Shown here piece by piece: positions 1 through 7,367 of a DNA stretch of 62,156 bases. Source of the stretch: Silicimonas sp. GTDB taxonomy: Bacteria; Pseudomonadota; Alphaproteobacteria; Rhodobacterales; Rhodobacteraceae. The notes beneath the pieces are model-generated. The model was not told where the DNA came from, ran no database searches, and worked only from the letters and a program-made list of their open reading frames with translations. How positions within the stretch are numbered: position 1 is the stretch's first letter; the number at the start of each line of letters is the position of its first letter. The position numbers were made by a program, and so were the translations under genes. The stretch lies in contig JAJDVJ010000190.1 in assembly GCA_022826205.1 (NCBI GenBank), positions 1-62,156 on the forward strand, written 5' to 3'.

Positions 1-1
1 G

Positions 2-145
2 CAGGAGTCCCTGTCCGCGCGCATTCCGATGCGGCTTCTTGCAGAGCTTGCGCTCTCCGGCGGCCTTTTCGTCGCGCTCGTCATGTTCTGGAACACGTTC
101 GGACCCTCCTTCGTCGCGGCGCTTGCCGGCCAGCCGGTTCCGTAG
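2..145 (+). CDS. C-terminal end of a membrane protein (partial, runs off the left edge)
   Basis: The frame is open from the window edge to a TAG stop and encodes about 47 residues. A hydrophobic stretch rich in Leu, Val, Phe and Ala (from LLAELALSGG to about FVAALAG) looks like a final transmembrane helix, and the opposite strand reads as an implausibly charged peptide, which fits a true plus-strand helix. No family can be named from so short a piece. Confidence is limited because no start or domain is visible. Confidence 0.4.
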   Translation, partial: QESLSARIPMRLLAELALSGGLFVALVMFWNTFGPSFVAALAGQPVP

Positions 146-546
146 GCACGGGTCATGGCGGTCGCCTGCAGCGGCTCCGTCGTGGCCGACCCACAGCGCC
201 TTCCCGACCTTCGGCTTCGGCAGGCGGATCCGTTTCTCGACGAGACTAGCATCAAGCAGTCACCTGAGCCTTGATCCGACGCCCTTCGGGCTGCGTGCGT
301 CGGCGAGCCTTGCCATCTCGGCGGTGGAGATGCGTCGATCAGGTGCTCCCGCGGCCGCGAGCACCCGTTCCAGGATAGCCGCGAATCTCGCGATGTCACT
401 TCATCGGCGTGTCGATTTCCTCGTCATGGGCTCATCCCTCCGTTCGGAACGACACGACAGGATGCCGGATGTCGCAGCAAGCCTTGACGCGAGGCAACAT
501 GTATCATTTTGATCTGCCATTCACATCAAACAGGGAGACCACTCTC
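146..546. other. Non-coding or decayed stretch between partial gene and lipoprotein gene
   Basis: No intact gene is supported here. On the minus strand, positions 400 to 260 form a short open frame of protein-like composition (it includes the run ILERVLAAAGAPDRR). It ends at a TGA and stays in plausible composition beyond it to about 150, which looks like a decayed gene of unknown family. The last 60 bases hold the leader and ribosome binding site (AGGGAG, about 532-537) of the lipoprotein gene. Confidence 0.25.
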
Positions 547-1416
547 GTGCGCTTGCCATTGTCCACCATCGCCGTTCTCACGCTCATGCTCGCCGCGTGC
601 GGTGGCGGAGGGGGAAGCTCCTCCGTAGAAGACGCGCGAACCCTCACGGATTCCGAACCGCCAATCGAGACGGCTGCCAACCAGTCTGCCAGGGCAGCGG
701 GGATAATCTCGCGCATCGACTCGCTGATACTGTCATCGGGCTATGGCAATACCTCACATCCTGACTTCCCTTCATTCATTATCCGGTCAACATGTTCAGG
801 GGCCAGATGCGTCTTGCGTGAACCACGGAGCGGGTTGGTATCCACCCTGACCATTGATGACCTCGCAATCAACAATCACGATGCCAGAATTGGCGTGAAT
901 CACAGCAAGCACGGAATCACCCTGTCGGGTGGCGAAGCCAAGGATGGTGGTCTCAAGGCCTTGGGAGCCTGGATGCAGAATGGTGCATTTCAGGTCAGTG
1001 AGGAACACGTAACCCAAGACGGCATCGACATCTGGGTAAGATCCGGTCTTGTTGGCGGCGACCTTACGGGAAGCCGGCCCGGCTCATCCGCAACATGGCG
1101 CGGCGTCATGGTTGGAACGCCTGCTGCCGGAACAGGTCGCGGAGATTTCCTGCAGGGTGATGCAAGGCTCATTTACAGCTTCTCCGGCACGATTGATGCA
1201 GACTTCACCAACATCAAGAACATTGACAGGAACCGGGTTCACACTGTTGCGGCGGTCCGTTTTGACGACGTTCCAGTGCGATCAGACGGAACGTTTCAAG
1301 CCGGAGTTGCAGGCAATCGCATTCAGGGCGGGTTCTACGGTTCCGGACACGCGGAGACAGTCGGCGTGTTCGAGCAGTTGGGGATCGTCGGCGCGTTCGG
1401 TGGATTGGGGGAGTGA
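547..1416 (+). CDS. Lipoprotein with transferrin-binding-protein-like barrel domain
   Basis: The protein has a short charged n-region, a hydrophobic core and a lipobox LAAC followed by a Gly/Ser-rich linker, so it should be lipidated and exported. The C-terminal part carries the pattern GGFYG...AETVGVFE...IVGAFGG, typical of TbpB/factor-H-binding-protein-like beta barrels. The GTG start is preferred because AGGGAG lies nine bases upstream and it places the signal peptide correctly; an in-frame ATG at 499 is the alternative. In known proteins this barrel binds host or environmental ligands at the surface. The ligand here is unknown and no Slam-type exporter gene is visible nearby. Confidence 0.75.
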   Translation: MRLPLSTIAVLTLMLAACGGGGGSSSVEDARTLTDSEPPIETAANQSARAAGIISRIDSLILSSGYGNTSHPDFPSFIIRSTCSGARCVLREPRSGLVSTLTIDDLAINNHDARIGVNHSKHGITLSGGEAKDGGLKALGAWMQNGAFQVSEEHVTQDGIDIWVRSGLVGGDLTGSRPGSSATWRGVMVGTPAAGTGRGDFLQGDARLIYSFSGTIDADFTNIKNIDRNRVHTVAAVRFDDVPVRSDGTFQAGVAGNRIQGGFYGSGHAETVGVFEQLGIVGAFGGLGE

Positions 1417-1731
1417 CATGGCACGGTGTCCCCATGACAGACCCCAAGATGTGTGGCGACGCAACGCCAGAGGATCTTGCCTGTATGCAAGTCTCTTCAA
1501 TTGCGCCGCGGAGGCGGCGATGCGCGGCAATGTCCTGCGGCTGGCTGGAGAGCGAATGCGCTTCCTGCCGCCTGGCGTCGCTTCCCGCCGAGACGACACC
1601 GGAAAACAGGGACATCCACCGCAACGGTCGGCCTGAATCGCGCGAACCTTCGCAGCCGCGGCATTTCGTGACGCTGAATCGCGACGACCTGATCCTGGGT
1701 GAGCGGCAACGGGACCGTCGCCCCCGTCCGG
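1417..1731. other. Gap after the lipoprotein gene
   Basis: No confident gene. Several overlapping frames are open on both strands, as expected in GC-rich DNA. The only candidate is a GTG-initiated minus-strand frame (1739-1497) that overlaps the end of the DUF6429 gene; it is listed separately. Confidence 0.3.
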
Positions 1732-1739
1732 TCAGCCAC
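1497..1739 (-). CDS. Possible small gene coupled to the DUF6429 gene
   Basis: An 80-codon frame begins with GTG, and its first bases contain the TGA stop of the upstream DUF6429 gene, an arrangement that would permit translational coupling. The first 35 or so residues (ADRTGATVPLPLTQDQVV...) look protein-like. The rest is Arg-, Ala- and Pro-rich and could be a chance frame. No family was recognised. It is reported only because of the operon-like overlap. Confidence 0.22.
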   Translation of the reverse strand: MADRTGATVPLPLTQDQVVAIQRHEMPRLRRFARFRPTVAVDVPVFRCRLGGKRRQAAGSAFALQPAAGHCRASPPPRRN

Positions 1740-1983
1740 CGCCCCTGAACAGCCGATTGCAGGCAGCTTCGGCCTGTGCCAGGCCCTCGTCGCTCAGGCC
1801 AACGGACTTCGCCCTTGTCGCCGGATCGGAGATGAGACCGCATTCGTGAAGCCTGTCCATCGCATCCCGGTTCAAGGACTTCCACGCACTCGCTCCGCCA
1901 AAGGGCGAACGCTCGGAAATGTTGAGATGCAGCAATGCCAGAACGGCCTCTTCGATCCTGTCAGTCCTCAGGTCGCCCGTCAT
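1732..1983 (-). CDS. DUF6429 family protein
   Basis: This 83-residue protein has the hallmarks of DUF6429: an N-terminal IEEAVLALLHL helix, a central W-containing helix followed by MDRLHECGLISDP, then the conserved K-S-V-x-L-S-D-E-G segment. Function is unknown; family members are small, soluble and common in accessory regions. The ATG overlaps the stop of the preceding 147-residue gene as ATGA, so the two are probably co-translated. Identification rests on remembered family motifs, with no search made. Confidence 0.7.
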   Translation of the reverse strand: MTGDLRTDRIEEAVLALLHLNISERSPFGGASAWKSLNRDAMDRLHECGLISDPATRAKSVGLSDEGLAQAEAACNRLFRGGG

Positions 1984-2423
1984 CGTCCAGCCCCTCCTTC
2001 GATTTCAAGGGGATCGCTACTGCTGTCGCCCGATCCCATGACGCGCGAGATCAGGTGGTCGGTCACGTCTTTGAAGTAGTCGGCCAGTTCGTCATGAAGC
2101 CTGCAGTATTCCGGCCACGCCCTCCGGTCGAACTCGCGTTCGCGAGCACGCACCATGACGGTCGTCCGGCGCTGCCGCCTGTAGCGGTACGGTCGCACCC
2201 CATGCTTGCGACAGACCGCGCGGAACAGTTCGGCGGACCAGACATCGGGGAGCGAATACTGGAGTTCGACCTCCGGCTCCCGTTTCTCGCCCGAACCTGC
2301 CAGCCGCCCCTGCAGCCTCTCGATCGCGGCACCGGCGGCCGACTTTTCTCCGGGGCTGCCCGCTCTCCGGAACAGCGCCTCCAGCTTGGCGAGCTTCGCC
2401 TTCAAATCACTGTCTTCGCTCAT
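1980..2423 (-). CDS. Hypothetical protein paired with DUF6429
   Basis: A 147-residue soluble protein. The N-terminal third is a Lys/Glu/Leu-rich probable coiled coil (DLKAKLAKLEALFRRAG). The middle contains a basic stretch around GVRPYRYRRQRR that could contact nucleic acid, and the C-terminus is acidic and Ser-rich. The start at 2423 (MSEDSD) is chosen because the longer upstream frame has no protein-like composition. It overlaps the DUF6429 gene by four bases (ATGA). I do not recognise a characterised family, so the role is unknown. Confidence 0.6.
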   Translation of the reverse strand: MSEDSDLKAKLAKLEALFRRAGSPGEKSAAGAAIERLQGRLAGSGEKREPEVELQYSLPDVWSAELFRAVCRKHGVRPYRYRRQRRTTVMVRAREREFDRRAWPEYCRLHDELADYFKDVTDHLISRVMGSGDSSSDPLEIEGGAGR

Positions 2424-2750
2424 TGCACACCACAGGTCCGATTCGTCTCGCGCGGAGCATGTCAGAATGCCGAACCGAATGTCCAACAGGCTCCAGACGC
2501 GAGGTGCGTCCCGGAGCGCGGAAGCACGCTTTAGCATCCTGCCTGAGCTTCGTCGCGCACGACGGAAGGACGCACTTAGGTCGGTTCCGGACGGCACGGT
2601 TTGCGGAACAGCAGGGATGCCACCGATCAAGGGAATTGAGAGTCTTCGCGATTCCTGACAGGGACCCGGTCGATTCCGCCCGAACCGGCTGGCGGCCGGA
2701 CGCGCGCATCGGGATTCGGGCGAGATGTCGCGCGGCACCGGCGGCAACGA
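2424..2750. other. Intergenic stretch within the accessory region
   Basis: No gene recognised on either strand; long Arg/Pro-rich frames cross it but have shadow-like composition. It would hold the promoter of the DUF6429 pair on the minus strand, which I cannot locate. Confidence 0.3.
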
Positions 2751-2954
2751 TCAGGAGAGCCAGCGGATTTCCTTGACGCGCCGTGCCCCGCATCCGCTGC
2801 ATCTCATCGTGGCGACGGCGTCGCCGACCCGGGCCTCTTGCCCGTGCCGGGAGACGAGGGCAAGGACCGGAACGTCGCCGGAATGGCCGCAGCCGCACGT
2901 GATCCGGAGCGTGCCGCCGCGAAAATGGCCCAGGCGCCGGCCCTCGCATCGCAT
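2751..2954 (-). CDS. Small zinc-ribbon-like protein
   Basis: A 67-residue protein with two Cys pairs, CGCGH near residue 21 and CSGCG near residue 52, ending in a conserved-looking R-V-K-E-I-R-W tail. Two Cys knuckles around a short beta region suggest a treble-clef or zinc-ribbon fold, perhaps binding DNA or RNA. The start at 2954 has an AAGGA ribosome binding site six bases upstream; a longer start at 2987 lacks one. It lies next to the recombinase genes on the same strand, so it is likely island cargo. The function is unknown. Confidence 0.5.
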   Translation of the reverse strand: MRCEGRRLGHFRGGTLRITCGCGHSGDVPVLALVSRHGQEARVGDAVATMRCSGCGARRVKEIRWLS

Positions 2955-3280
2955 CTCCGGTCCTTCGCGAGAAGCTGCGACCGGCATCCCGGTTTCGGAT
3001 TATCCTTGAGCGTAGCCTTGCCTTCGGGCTTCCGGGCCGCCTGCGGGATCGGGGCCGAAGACCGGAACCGGCTGGACAGCAGCTTCCTTGACGAGCCGGC
3101 CGGCATCGAACGCCTTGGTCGTGACGCCATCCGAACCCCTCTCCCAAGCGTCTCCTGACAGTGACGCCTGCAGGCCGGAAGACCTCGTCCAGCGTGCCGA
3201 TCACCTTTCGACCGAACGATACATGCCGCCGGAGGGCGGAAGCAACCGCCCGAACGGCCGTCAGGCCCGCCGAGGCCCGG
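2955..3280. other. Probable gene remnant between zinc-ribbon gene and recombinases
   Basis: No intact gene. On the minus strand a short protein-like run (TKAFDAGRLVKEAAVQPVPV, about 3120-3060) stands without a start codon and ends at a TAA about 18 bases above the longer 2987 start of the zinc-ribbon frame. Another frame upstream holds KVIGTLDEVFRPAGV. Together they could be a frameshifted remnant. I could not identify the parent gene. Confidence 0.25.
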
Positions 3281-4492
3281 TCAGTCCGAGGCGCCCGGTT
3301 CGGCAGCCTCGCAGTCGACGAGGAAGTCGGCGGCGATGCTGTCCGACACGCGAACCGCCGCGTCCCGGACAGAATCCTGCGCCAGGTGGGCGTATCTCGC
3401 GGTCGTTTCCAGTTCCGAGTGGCCAAGCAGGCGGCCGATCATCGGAAGGCTCTCCCCCAGCGCAAGCGCCCGGGAGGCGTACGAGTGACGCATGTCGTGA
3501 ATGCGCATGTCCTCAAGGCCCGCGCGGGCGCACACGATGGCCCAGGGGCCGTTCAGGTTGCGCAGCGGCCTGCCCGGGACCCTCCCCGGAATGACATGGG
3601 GGTTGCCCTTGACACGCGGGATGCGCGACAGCACCGCAACCGCCTCCCGCGACAGGACGATGGTCCGGGGACCGGTCTTGCTGTCGCTCAAGCGCAACTC
3701 GCCGACATCCATGTCCACCTCGTCCCAGCGGAGGTTCAGGATCTCCCCCTTGCGGCAGCCCGTCAGAAGCAGAAGCCGCATCGCGGCCACCGCGTTCGCG
3801 GAGACACCCTCGCAGCCCTCCGCCTCGTCCAGGACCGTCCCGAGGCGGCGAAACTCCGCGTCGGTCAGGAACCGTTCCCGGCGGCGCTGACGGTGCCGGA
3901 CCACCAGGCGGCACGGATTGCTGCCCTCCGGAATCCGGCCGCGGTCCTCCGCCGCGCCGTAGATGCGCGACAGGAATTCCACCGTCCTGTTCGCCGCCGC
4001 CGGACGATCGCTCAGCCGGTGATGGAGATCCGTCACCTCCCGCAGCGAGACCGCAAGAGCGGGGCGATCGCCGAGCGCCGGGAGGATGTGCTTGCGAACG
4101 ACTGACCTGAAGGTCTCGATGGTCGACGGCTTGCAGCGCACCTCGACATGCTCCGCCACGTAGCGCTCGGCGAGATCGGCGACCGTGGGTCCCCCCGCCA
4201 GCCGAACCGCTGGCGGCTCGGGAACCGGATCCTCGCCCGCCTTGATCCGCGCGATCACCAGCGCCGCCCGGCGGCGCGCCTCCTCGGGCGCGAGAACCCC
4301 GTGAACGCCAAGCGTGACCCGCGTCGCCGCCTCGCCCCGCGCCCGGCTCTGGACGACGTAGACCTTCCGGCCCGACGGATGCACCCGAACCCCGAACCCG
4401 GGCAGGTCCCGGTCCCAGAATGTCGTGTCCCGGTCGGTCTCCAGCGACGCAACCGTCTTCCGCGATATCGTCCTGTCCCGCAATCGCGCCAT
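3281..4492 (-). CDS. Tyrosine recombinase/integrase (second of a tandem pair)
   Basis: A 403-residue integrase of the type with an N-terminal arm-binding DUF4102-like domain (DRDLPGFGVRVHPSGRK), a central SAM-like core-binding domain and a C-terminal catalytic domain. The catalytic signature is complete: Arg in LTGCRKGE, Lys in DSKTG, H-x-x-R in HDMRHSYAS, His in LLGHSE and the nucleophile Tyr in TTARYAHL. The ATG at 4492 follows the stop of the upstream integrase after one base, so the two are read as one operon. Such enzymes integrate and excise genomic islands or phages. The longer start at 4513 would overlap the upstream gene and has no advantage. Confidence 0.9.
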   Translation of the reverse strand: MARLRDRTISRKTVASLETDRDTTFWDRDLPGFGVRVHPSGRKVYVVQSRARGEAATRVTLGVHGVLAPEEARRRAALVIARIKAGEDPVPEPPAVRLAGGPTVADLAERYVAEHVEVRCKPSTIETFRSVVRKHILPALGDRPALAVSLREVTDLHHRLSDRPAAANRTVEFLSRIYGAAEDRGRIPEGSNPCRLVVRHRQRRRERFLTDAEFRRLGTVLDEAEGCEGVSANAVAAMRLLLLTGCRKGEILNLRWDEVDMDVGELRLSDSKTGPRTIVLSREAVAVLSRIPRVKGNPHVIPGRVPGRPLRNLNGPWAIVCARAGLEDMRIHDMRHSYASRALALGESLPMIGRLLGHSELETTARYAHLAQDSVRDAAVRVSDSIAADFLVDCEAAEPGASD

Positions 4493-4493
4493 G

Positions 4494-5684
4494 TCAGGCC
4501 GCCTCCCCGTCACGTCCGTTCAGGATGTCCGCGCCGATGCTGCCGCCAACCCTCGCTGCGGACGCCCGCTCTGTGTCGCGCTCGAGGTGAGCGTATCTTG
4601 CGGTCGTCTTCACCTTGCCATGACCGAGGAGATGGCCGATCATCGGCAGGCTCTCGCCCACCGCCAGCGCCCGGGAGGCGTACGAATGCCGAAGATCGTG
4701 AATGCGCACGTCATCCAGTCCGGCGAGAGGCCTGAGCCTCAGCCAGACATGGTCGACGCCCTTGAAATGCCCGCCCGACTTCTGCCCGGCAATCACCCAC
4801 GGGGAGCCGCCGGCACGCTCGATGCCCGACAGCACCCGCTCAACGGCCGGGGTCAGCGGCACCCGCCTTGGTCCCGTCTTGCCGTCCCGGATCCGGATCT
4901 CGCCCGCCGTGCGGTCGATGTCGTCCCACCGCAGCGTGACGATCTCGTTCCTGCGGCACCCCGTCAGCGCGAGAAGACGGATCGCCGCGATCCCCGACGG
5001 CAGGCACCTGCCGTCCGCCTCCGCCTTGGCGAGAACCCGTCCCAGCCGACGGTACTCCTCCGGCGACAGGAACCGCTCGCGCCCCTCCGTGCGGTAGCGG
5101 CGCACCGACCGGCACGGGTTCCGCCGGGGCGGCGTCATGCCCCAAGCCTCGGCCAGGCGGAACATCTTCGCAAGGACGTCGACCGTCCTGTTGGCCTGGC
5201 TGGGCCTGTCCCGCAGGGAGAGATGCAGGTCCACGACATGCGACCGCTCCACCGCCGAGACCTTCATCCCGCCCAGCGCGGGCAGGATGTGGAGATCCAC
5301 CGTCCGGCGGAACGTCTCGAAAGTCCCCGGCTTGCAGTTCTTCGCAACGTGCATCTCCATGTAGCGTTCCGCCAGTTCGGCCATGGTCGGCTCCGGCGCA
5401 GGCGGCTTCGGGAACGGCTCCTCGCCGCGCCTGACCCGGTCGATGACCTCCGCCGCCGCGCGCCGCGCCGCCTCGGCGGTCATCTTCCCGTGCCGCCCGA
5501 CCGTGACCCGTTTCAGCCGCCCGCCGGGACCGCGCGTCTGAACCACGTAGGCCTTGCGGCCGCTGGCGTGGACGCGGACGCCGAAACCGCGCAGATCCCG
5601 GTCCCAGAAAACGGCGTCGCCCTTGTCCACGGACAGCGCGTCGACCGTCCGCTTGGTGATCCGGATGCCGTCCTCTCGCCCCAT
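4494..5684 (-). CDS. Tyrosine recombinase/integrase (first of a tandem pair)
   Basis: A 396-residue paralogue of the downstream integrase. The arm-binding domain (FWDRDLRGFGVRVHASGRK) occupies about residues 1-90, the core-binding domain 95-190 and the catalytic domain 205-380. Catalytic residues are visible as R244, K269, H329, R332, H355 and Tyr364. The start at 5684 has a GGGGAG ribosome binding site eight bases upstream; longer in-frame starts lack one. It is the gene nearest the junction with the truncated ABC-F gene, as expected for an integrase beside its attachment site. Why two complete integrases are needed is unclear. Confidence 0.9.
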   Translation of the reverse strand: MGREDGIRITKRTVDALSVDKGDAVFWDRDLRGFGVRVHASGRKAYVVQTRGPGGRLKRVTVGRHGKMTAEAARRAAAEVIDRVRRGEEPFPKPPAPEPTMAELAERYMEMHVAKNCKPGTFETFRRTVDLHILPALGGMKVSAVERSHVVDLHLSLRDRPSQANRTVDVLAKMFRLAEAWGMTPPRRNPCRSVRRYRTEGRERFLSPEEYRRLGRVLAKAEADGRCLPSGIAAIRLLALTGCRRNEIVTLRWDDIDRTAGEIRIRDGKTGPRRVPLTPAVERVLSGIERAGGSPWVIAGQKSGGHFKGVDHVWLRLRPLAGLDDVRIHDLRHSYASRALAVGESLPMIGHLLGHGKVKTTARYAHLERDTERASAARVGGSIGADILNGRDGEAA

Positions 5685-5835
5685 TGGCCTCGCTCCCCGA
5701 ATTCGTTCGACCATTTGCAGGCCATCCGTTCCCGTCATCAGATAGGTACCGAACGGCCTCATCCTGCATGTAGCATATGGCATTCCCTGACCGCGTTGCA
5801 AGGGGTGCATTTTGACGTACTTGATGGTAACATGC

Positions 5836-5855
5836 TGATAAACAATATTTTATCA
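5836..5855. repeat. AT-rich palindrome upstream of the integrase pair
   Basis: TGATAAA and TTTATCA form perfect 7-base arms around the spacer CAATAT, within about 60 bases that are far more AT-rich than the surroundings. It lies between the first integrase start and the truncated end of the ABC-F gene. It could be an operator for the integrase operon, a core recombination site or an arm-type binding site. No second copy was found in the window. Confidence 0.45.
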
Positions 5856-5899
5856 TTCTCATGTCGCTGGCAGGCGGGCGCTGTCCGCTCAAGGGGAAA

Positions 5900-7336
5900 T
5901 TACATTATTTTCGCCACCCTTTCGACGAAGTCCCGGTCATGACTGACCAGCAGGACCGTGGAATCGCCGCCGATGAGAAGCTTCCTCAAGAGATCAAGAG
6001 TCTCCATGTCCAGGTCATTCGTTGGCTCGTCCAATACCAGCAGGTTTGCAGGCTTCGCCATTATGCGCGCAAGCAGAAGGCGCGCCTTTTCGCCGCCTGA
6101 CAGCGACCGGACCGGAGCCCGGGCCTGCGTCTCGTCGAAAAGGAATTCCTTCAGGTAGGTCACGACATGCCGGGGCCGGCCACGCACCATGACCTGGTCC
6201 GATCGCCCCGGAAGCCGCATCGCCTTGTCGCCCGTCAAGCATTCCCAAAGCGTCGCATCGGGATCGAGCTCGGCGCGATGCTGATCGAAGACCGCAAGCT
6301 CGACATTCGTGCCAAGCTTGATTCCGCCTTCATCCGGCACGGCACGGCCAGACAGCAATTCGATCATTGCGGTCTTGCCGACGCCGTTGGGACCCACCAG
6401 TGCGACCCGGTCGCCACGCATCACCCGAAGCGAAAAGTCCCGGCAAATCACCTTGCCGTCGAATTCCTTGGATATCTGCCGTGCCTCGATGATGCGCTTG
6501 CCCGATCTCGGCCCGGACATCAGCTCCATCTTCGCGGCTTCCTGGCGCAGAACCTGGTTCGCGCGTTCGGCACGCATCGCCTCCAGCGCCCGCACGCGAC
6601 CCAAGTCCCGCCGGCGACGCGCACTGATGCCCTCGACCGCCCATTTGCTCTCGCTCAGGATCTTGCGGTCGAGCTTGTGTCGTGCCGCGTCCTCCACCGC
6701 CCAGACCCTGTCGCGCCATTCCTCGAAACCCGCGAAGCCACCTTCGCGCCGACGCACGACGCCCCTGTCGATCCAGATTGTCGCGCGCGTGAGCGCACGA
6801 AGGAAGGCGCGGTCGTGGCTGATCACGACGAAGGCCCGTCCGGTTTCAGCCAGATGCGCCTCAAGCCAGGCAATCGATTCGATGTCCAGGTGGTTCGTTG
6901 GCTCGTCGAGCAGCAGGAGTTCAGGCGCCTGCGCGATGAGCCTTGCCAGCCCGGCTTTCCGCCGCGCGCCGCCGGAGGCGGCTTCGACGGGCGTATCGAC
7001 GTCGAACTTCAGCCCGTCAGCTGCCGCATCGACGCGCCAATGTTCCGAGGCCTCGATCCCTCGGGTCGCCAGGTCGCCGAGCGTCGCGCACCCCCGCATG
7101 TCGGGCTCCTGCTCCATGTAGCCAACGCTGTCTCCGAACGATAGTGCCCGTTCGCCGCCGTCAACATCGACCAGTCCGGCCATGACCTTGAGCAAGGTGG
7201 ACTTTCCGGAGCCGTTCCGCCCGACCAATGCCAGGCGGTCTCCCGGCTGGATGATCAGCGACAGGTCTTCAAAGAGAGGGTTGCCGCCAAACGTCAGCGC
7301 AATGCCGGTCAGTTGCAGAAGCGGTGCACGTGCCAT
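5900..7336 (-). CDS. uup: ABC-F family ATPase (Uup type), C-terminally truncated at the island junction
   Basis: Two nucleotide-binding domains are visible in 478 residues: Walker A GRNGSGKST and Walker B LLLLDEPTNHLD in the first, GPNGVGKTA, signature LSGGEKARLLLA and LLVLDEPTNDLD in the second, joined by an Arg-rich linker. ABC-F proteins act at the ribosome; Uup also has a DNA-linked role through a C-terminal coiled coil. Here the frame stops right after the second H-loop (SHDRDFVERVA) with the four-codon tail K-I-M-stop, so the usual 100 or more C-terminal residues are missing. Both ATPase cores are intact, so partial function is possible. The loss coincides with the integrase-proximal island end. 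Confidence 0.85.
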   Translation of the reverse strand: MARAPLLQLTGIALTFGGNPLFEDLSLIIQPGDRLALVGRNGSGKSTLLKVMAGLVDVDGGERALSFGDSVGYMEQEPDMRGCATLGDLATRGIEASEHWRVDAAADGLKFDVDTPVEAASGGARRKAGLARLIAQAPELLLLDEPTNHLDIESIAWLEAHLAETGRAFVVISHDRAFLRALTRATIWIDRGVVRRREGGFAGFEEWRDRVWAVEDAARHKLDRKILSESKWAVEGISARRRRDLGRVRALEAMRAERANQVLRQEAAKMELMSGPRSGKRIIEARQISKEFDGKVICRDFSLRVMRGDRVALVGPNGVGKTAMIELLSGRAVPDEGGIKLGTNVELAVFDQHRAELDPDATLWECLTGDKAMRLPGRSDQVMVRGRPRHVVTYLKEFLFDETQARAPVRSLSGGEKARLLLARIMAKPANLLVLDEPTNDLDMETLDLLRKLLIGGDSTVLLVSHDRDFVERVAKIM

Positions 7337-7367
7337 GGCGGCGGGCTATGCGGGACTCCGAAACAGG

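Noticed and set aside
2407-3426. Long 339-codon minus-strand frame
   Set aside because: Extremely Arg/Pro-rich, overlaps better candidates (the 147-residue gene and the zinc-ribbon gene) in other frames, no motif and no ribosome binding site.
4425-5942. 505-codon plus-strand frame opposite the integrases
   Set aside because: Antisense to a recombinase with a full catalytic set; composition rich in Arg, Pro and His, typical of a shadow.
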